From the NCBI RefSeq assembly GCF_009932355.1, contig NZ_LEKU01000030.1, positions 1 through 5,047 on the forward strand: a stretch of DNA of 5,047 bases, in the 5' to 3' direction. The notes beneath the pieces were generated by a model. That model did no database searches. It saw only the letters and a program-made list of their open reading frames with translations, and had not been told where the DNA came from. The stretch comes from Riemerella anatipestifer_E. GTDB lineage: Bacteria > Bacteroidota > Bacteroidia > Flavobacteriales > Weeksellaceae. Position numbers and translations under genes: made by a program. Of the stretch, positions 4,992-5,047 are shown in pieces; position 1 is the stretch's first letter; every line of letters starts with the position of its first letter.

Positions 4992-5047
4992 CCGTTTTAT
5001 TCCATTTTATACATTTAACAATTGCTGAAACGTAAAGTCGGGTTTAA
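4937..5047. repeat. Right copy of 111-bp terminal direct repeat
   Basis: Identical to 1-111. Overlaying the two copies gives a closed unit of 4936 bp, with the junction inside element A. Confidence 0.95.
5007..5047 (-). CDS. tet(X): 3' end of tet(X), partial at window edge
   Basis: This duplicates 71-111: the tet(X) stop codon and the last 12 complete codons, plus two bases. It runs off the window. It is either the same gene seen again through circular overlap or the end of a further tet(X) copy in a tandem array. It is not evidence for a truncated pseudogene. Confidence 0.85.
   Translation of the reverse strand, partial: KPDFTFQQLLNV

Overview
The window looks like a mobile resistance segment from a member of the Bacteroidota, most likely a flavobacterium of the Riemerella / Chryseobacterium / Empedobacter kind. 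The clues are AT-rich DNA, promoters with the Bacteroidota -7 box TAnnTTTG, and the gene set itself: a Tet(X) tetracycline monooxygenase, an Ere(D)-like macrolide esterase, a CatB chloramphenicol acetyltransferase and a flavobacterial-style dihydrofolate reductase. The host assignment is inference; no chromosomal marker or rRNA gene is present.

Layout, left to right: tet(X) on the minus strand (71-1237); a 195-bp imperfect palindrome, element B (1250-1444); a promoter, a 7-codon leader peptide and nested stem-loops (1435-1580); ere(D) on the plus strand (1596-2822) with a terminator; element C (2887-3082), a near copy of B; a promoter and catB on the plus strand (3218-3847) with a terminator; a 165-bp spacer; then a small lipoprotein gene and a DHFR gene on the minus strand, overlapping by ATGA (4826-4051); and element A (4861-4991), a shorter relative of B and C. 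The last 111 bases (4937-5047) repeat the first 111 exactly, so the sequence closes into a 4936-bp ring or is one unit of a tandem array.

All three palindromes point the same way (TAACG at the left, GTTATGTG at the right) and have the architecture of integron attC sites: imperfect inverted arms, unequal spacers and conserved TAAC/GTTA ends. On that reading the ring holds three cassettes: tet(X)+B, ere(D)+C, and catB/lipoprotein/dfr+A. Two of them carry genes in reverse orientation. There is no integrase, transposase, replication gene or partition gene, so the ring cannot explain its own upkeep. It may be an excised cassette circle, a tandemly amplified array, or an assembly product of one.

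The genes cover four drug classes. Tet(X) hydroxylates tetracyclines, Ere(D) opens the macrolide lactone and CatB acetylates chloramphenicol. The DHFR may supply trimethoprim tolerance, though that is unproven. The ere(D) leader looks like a translational attenuator.
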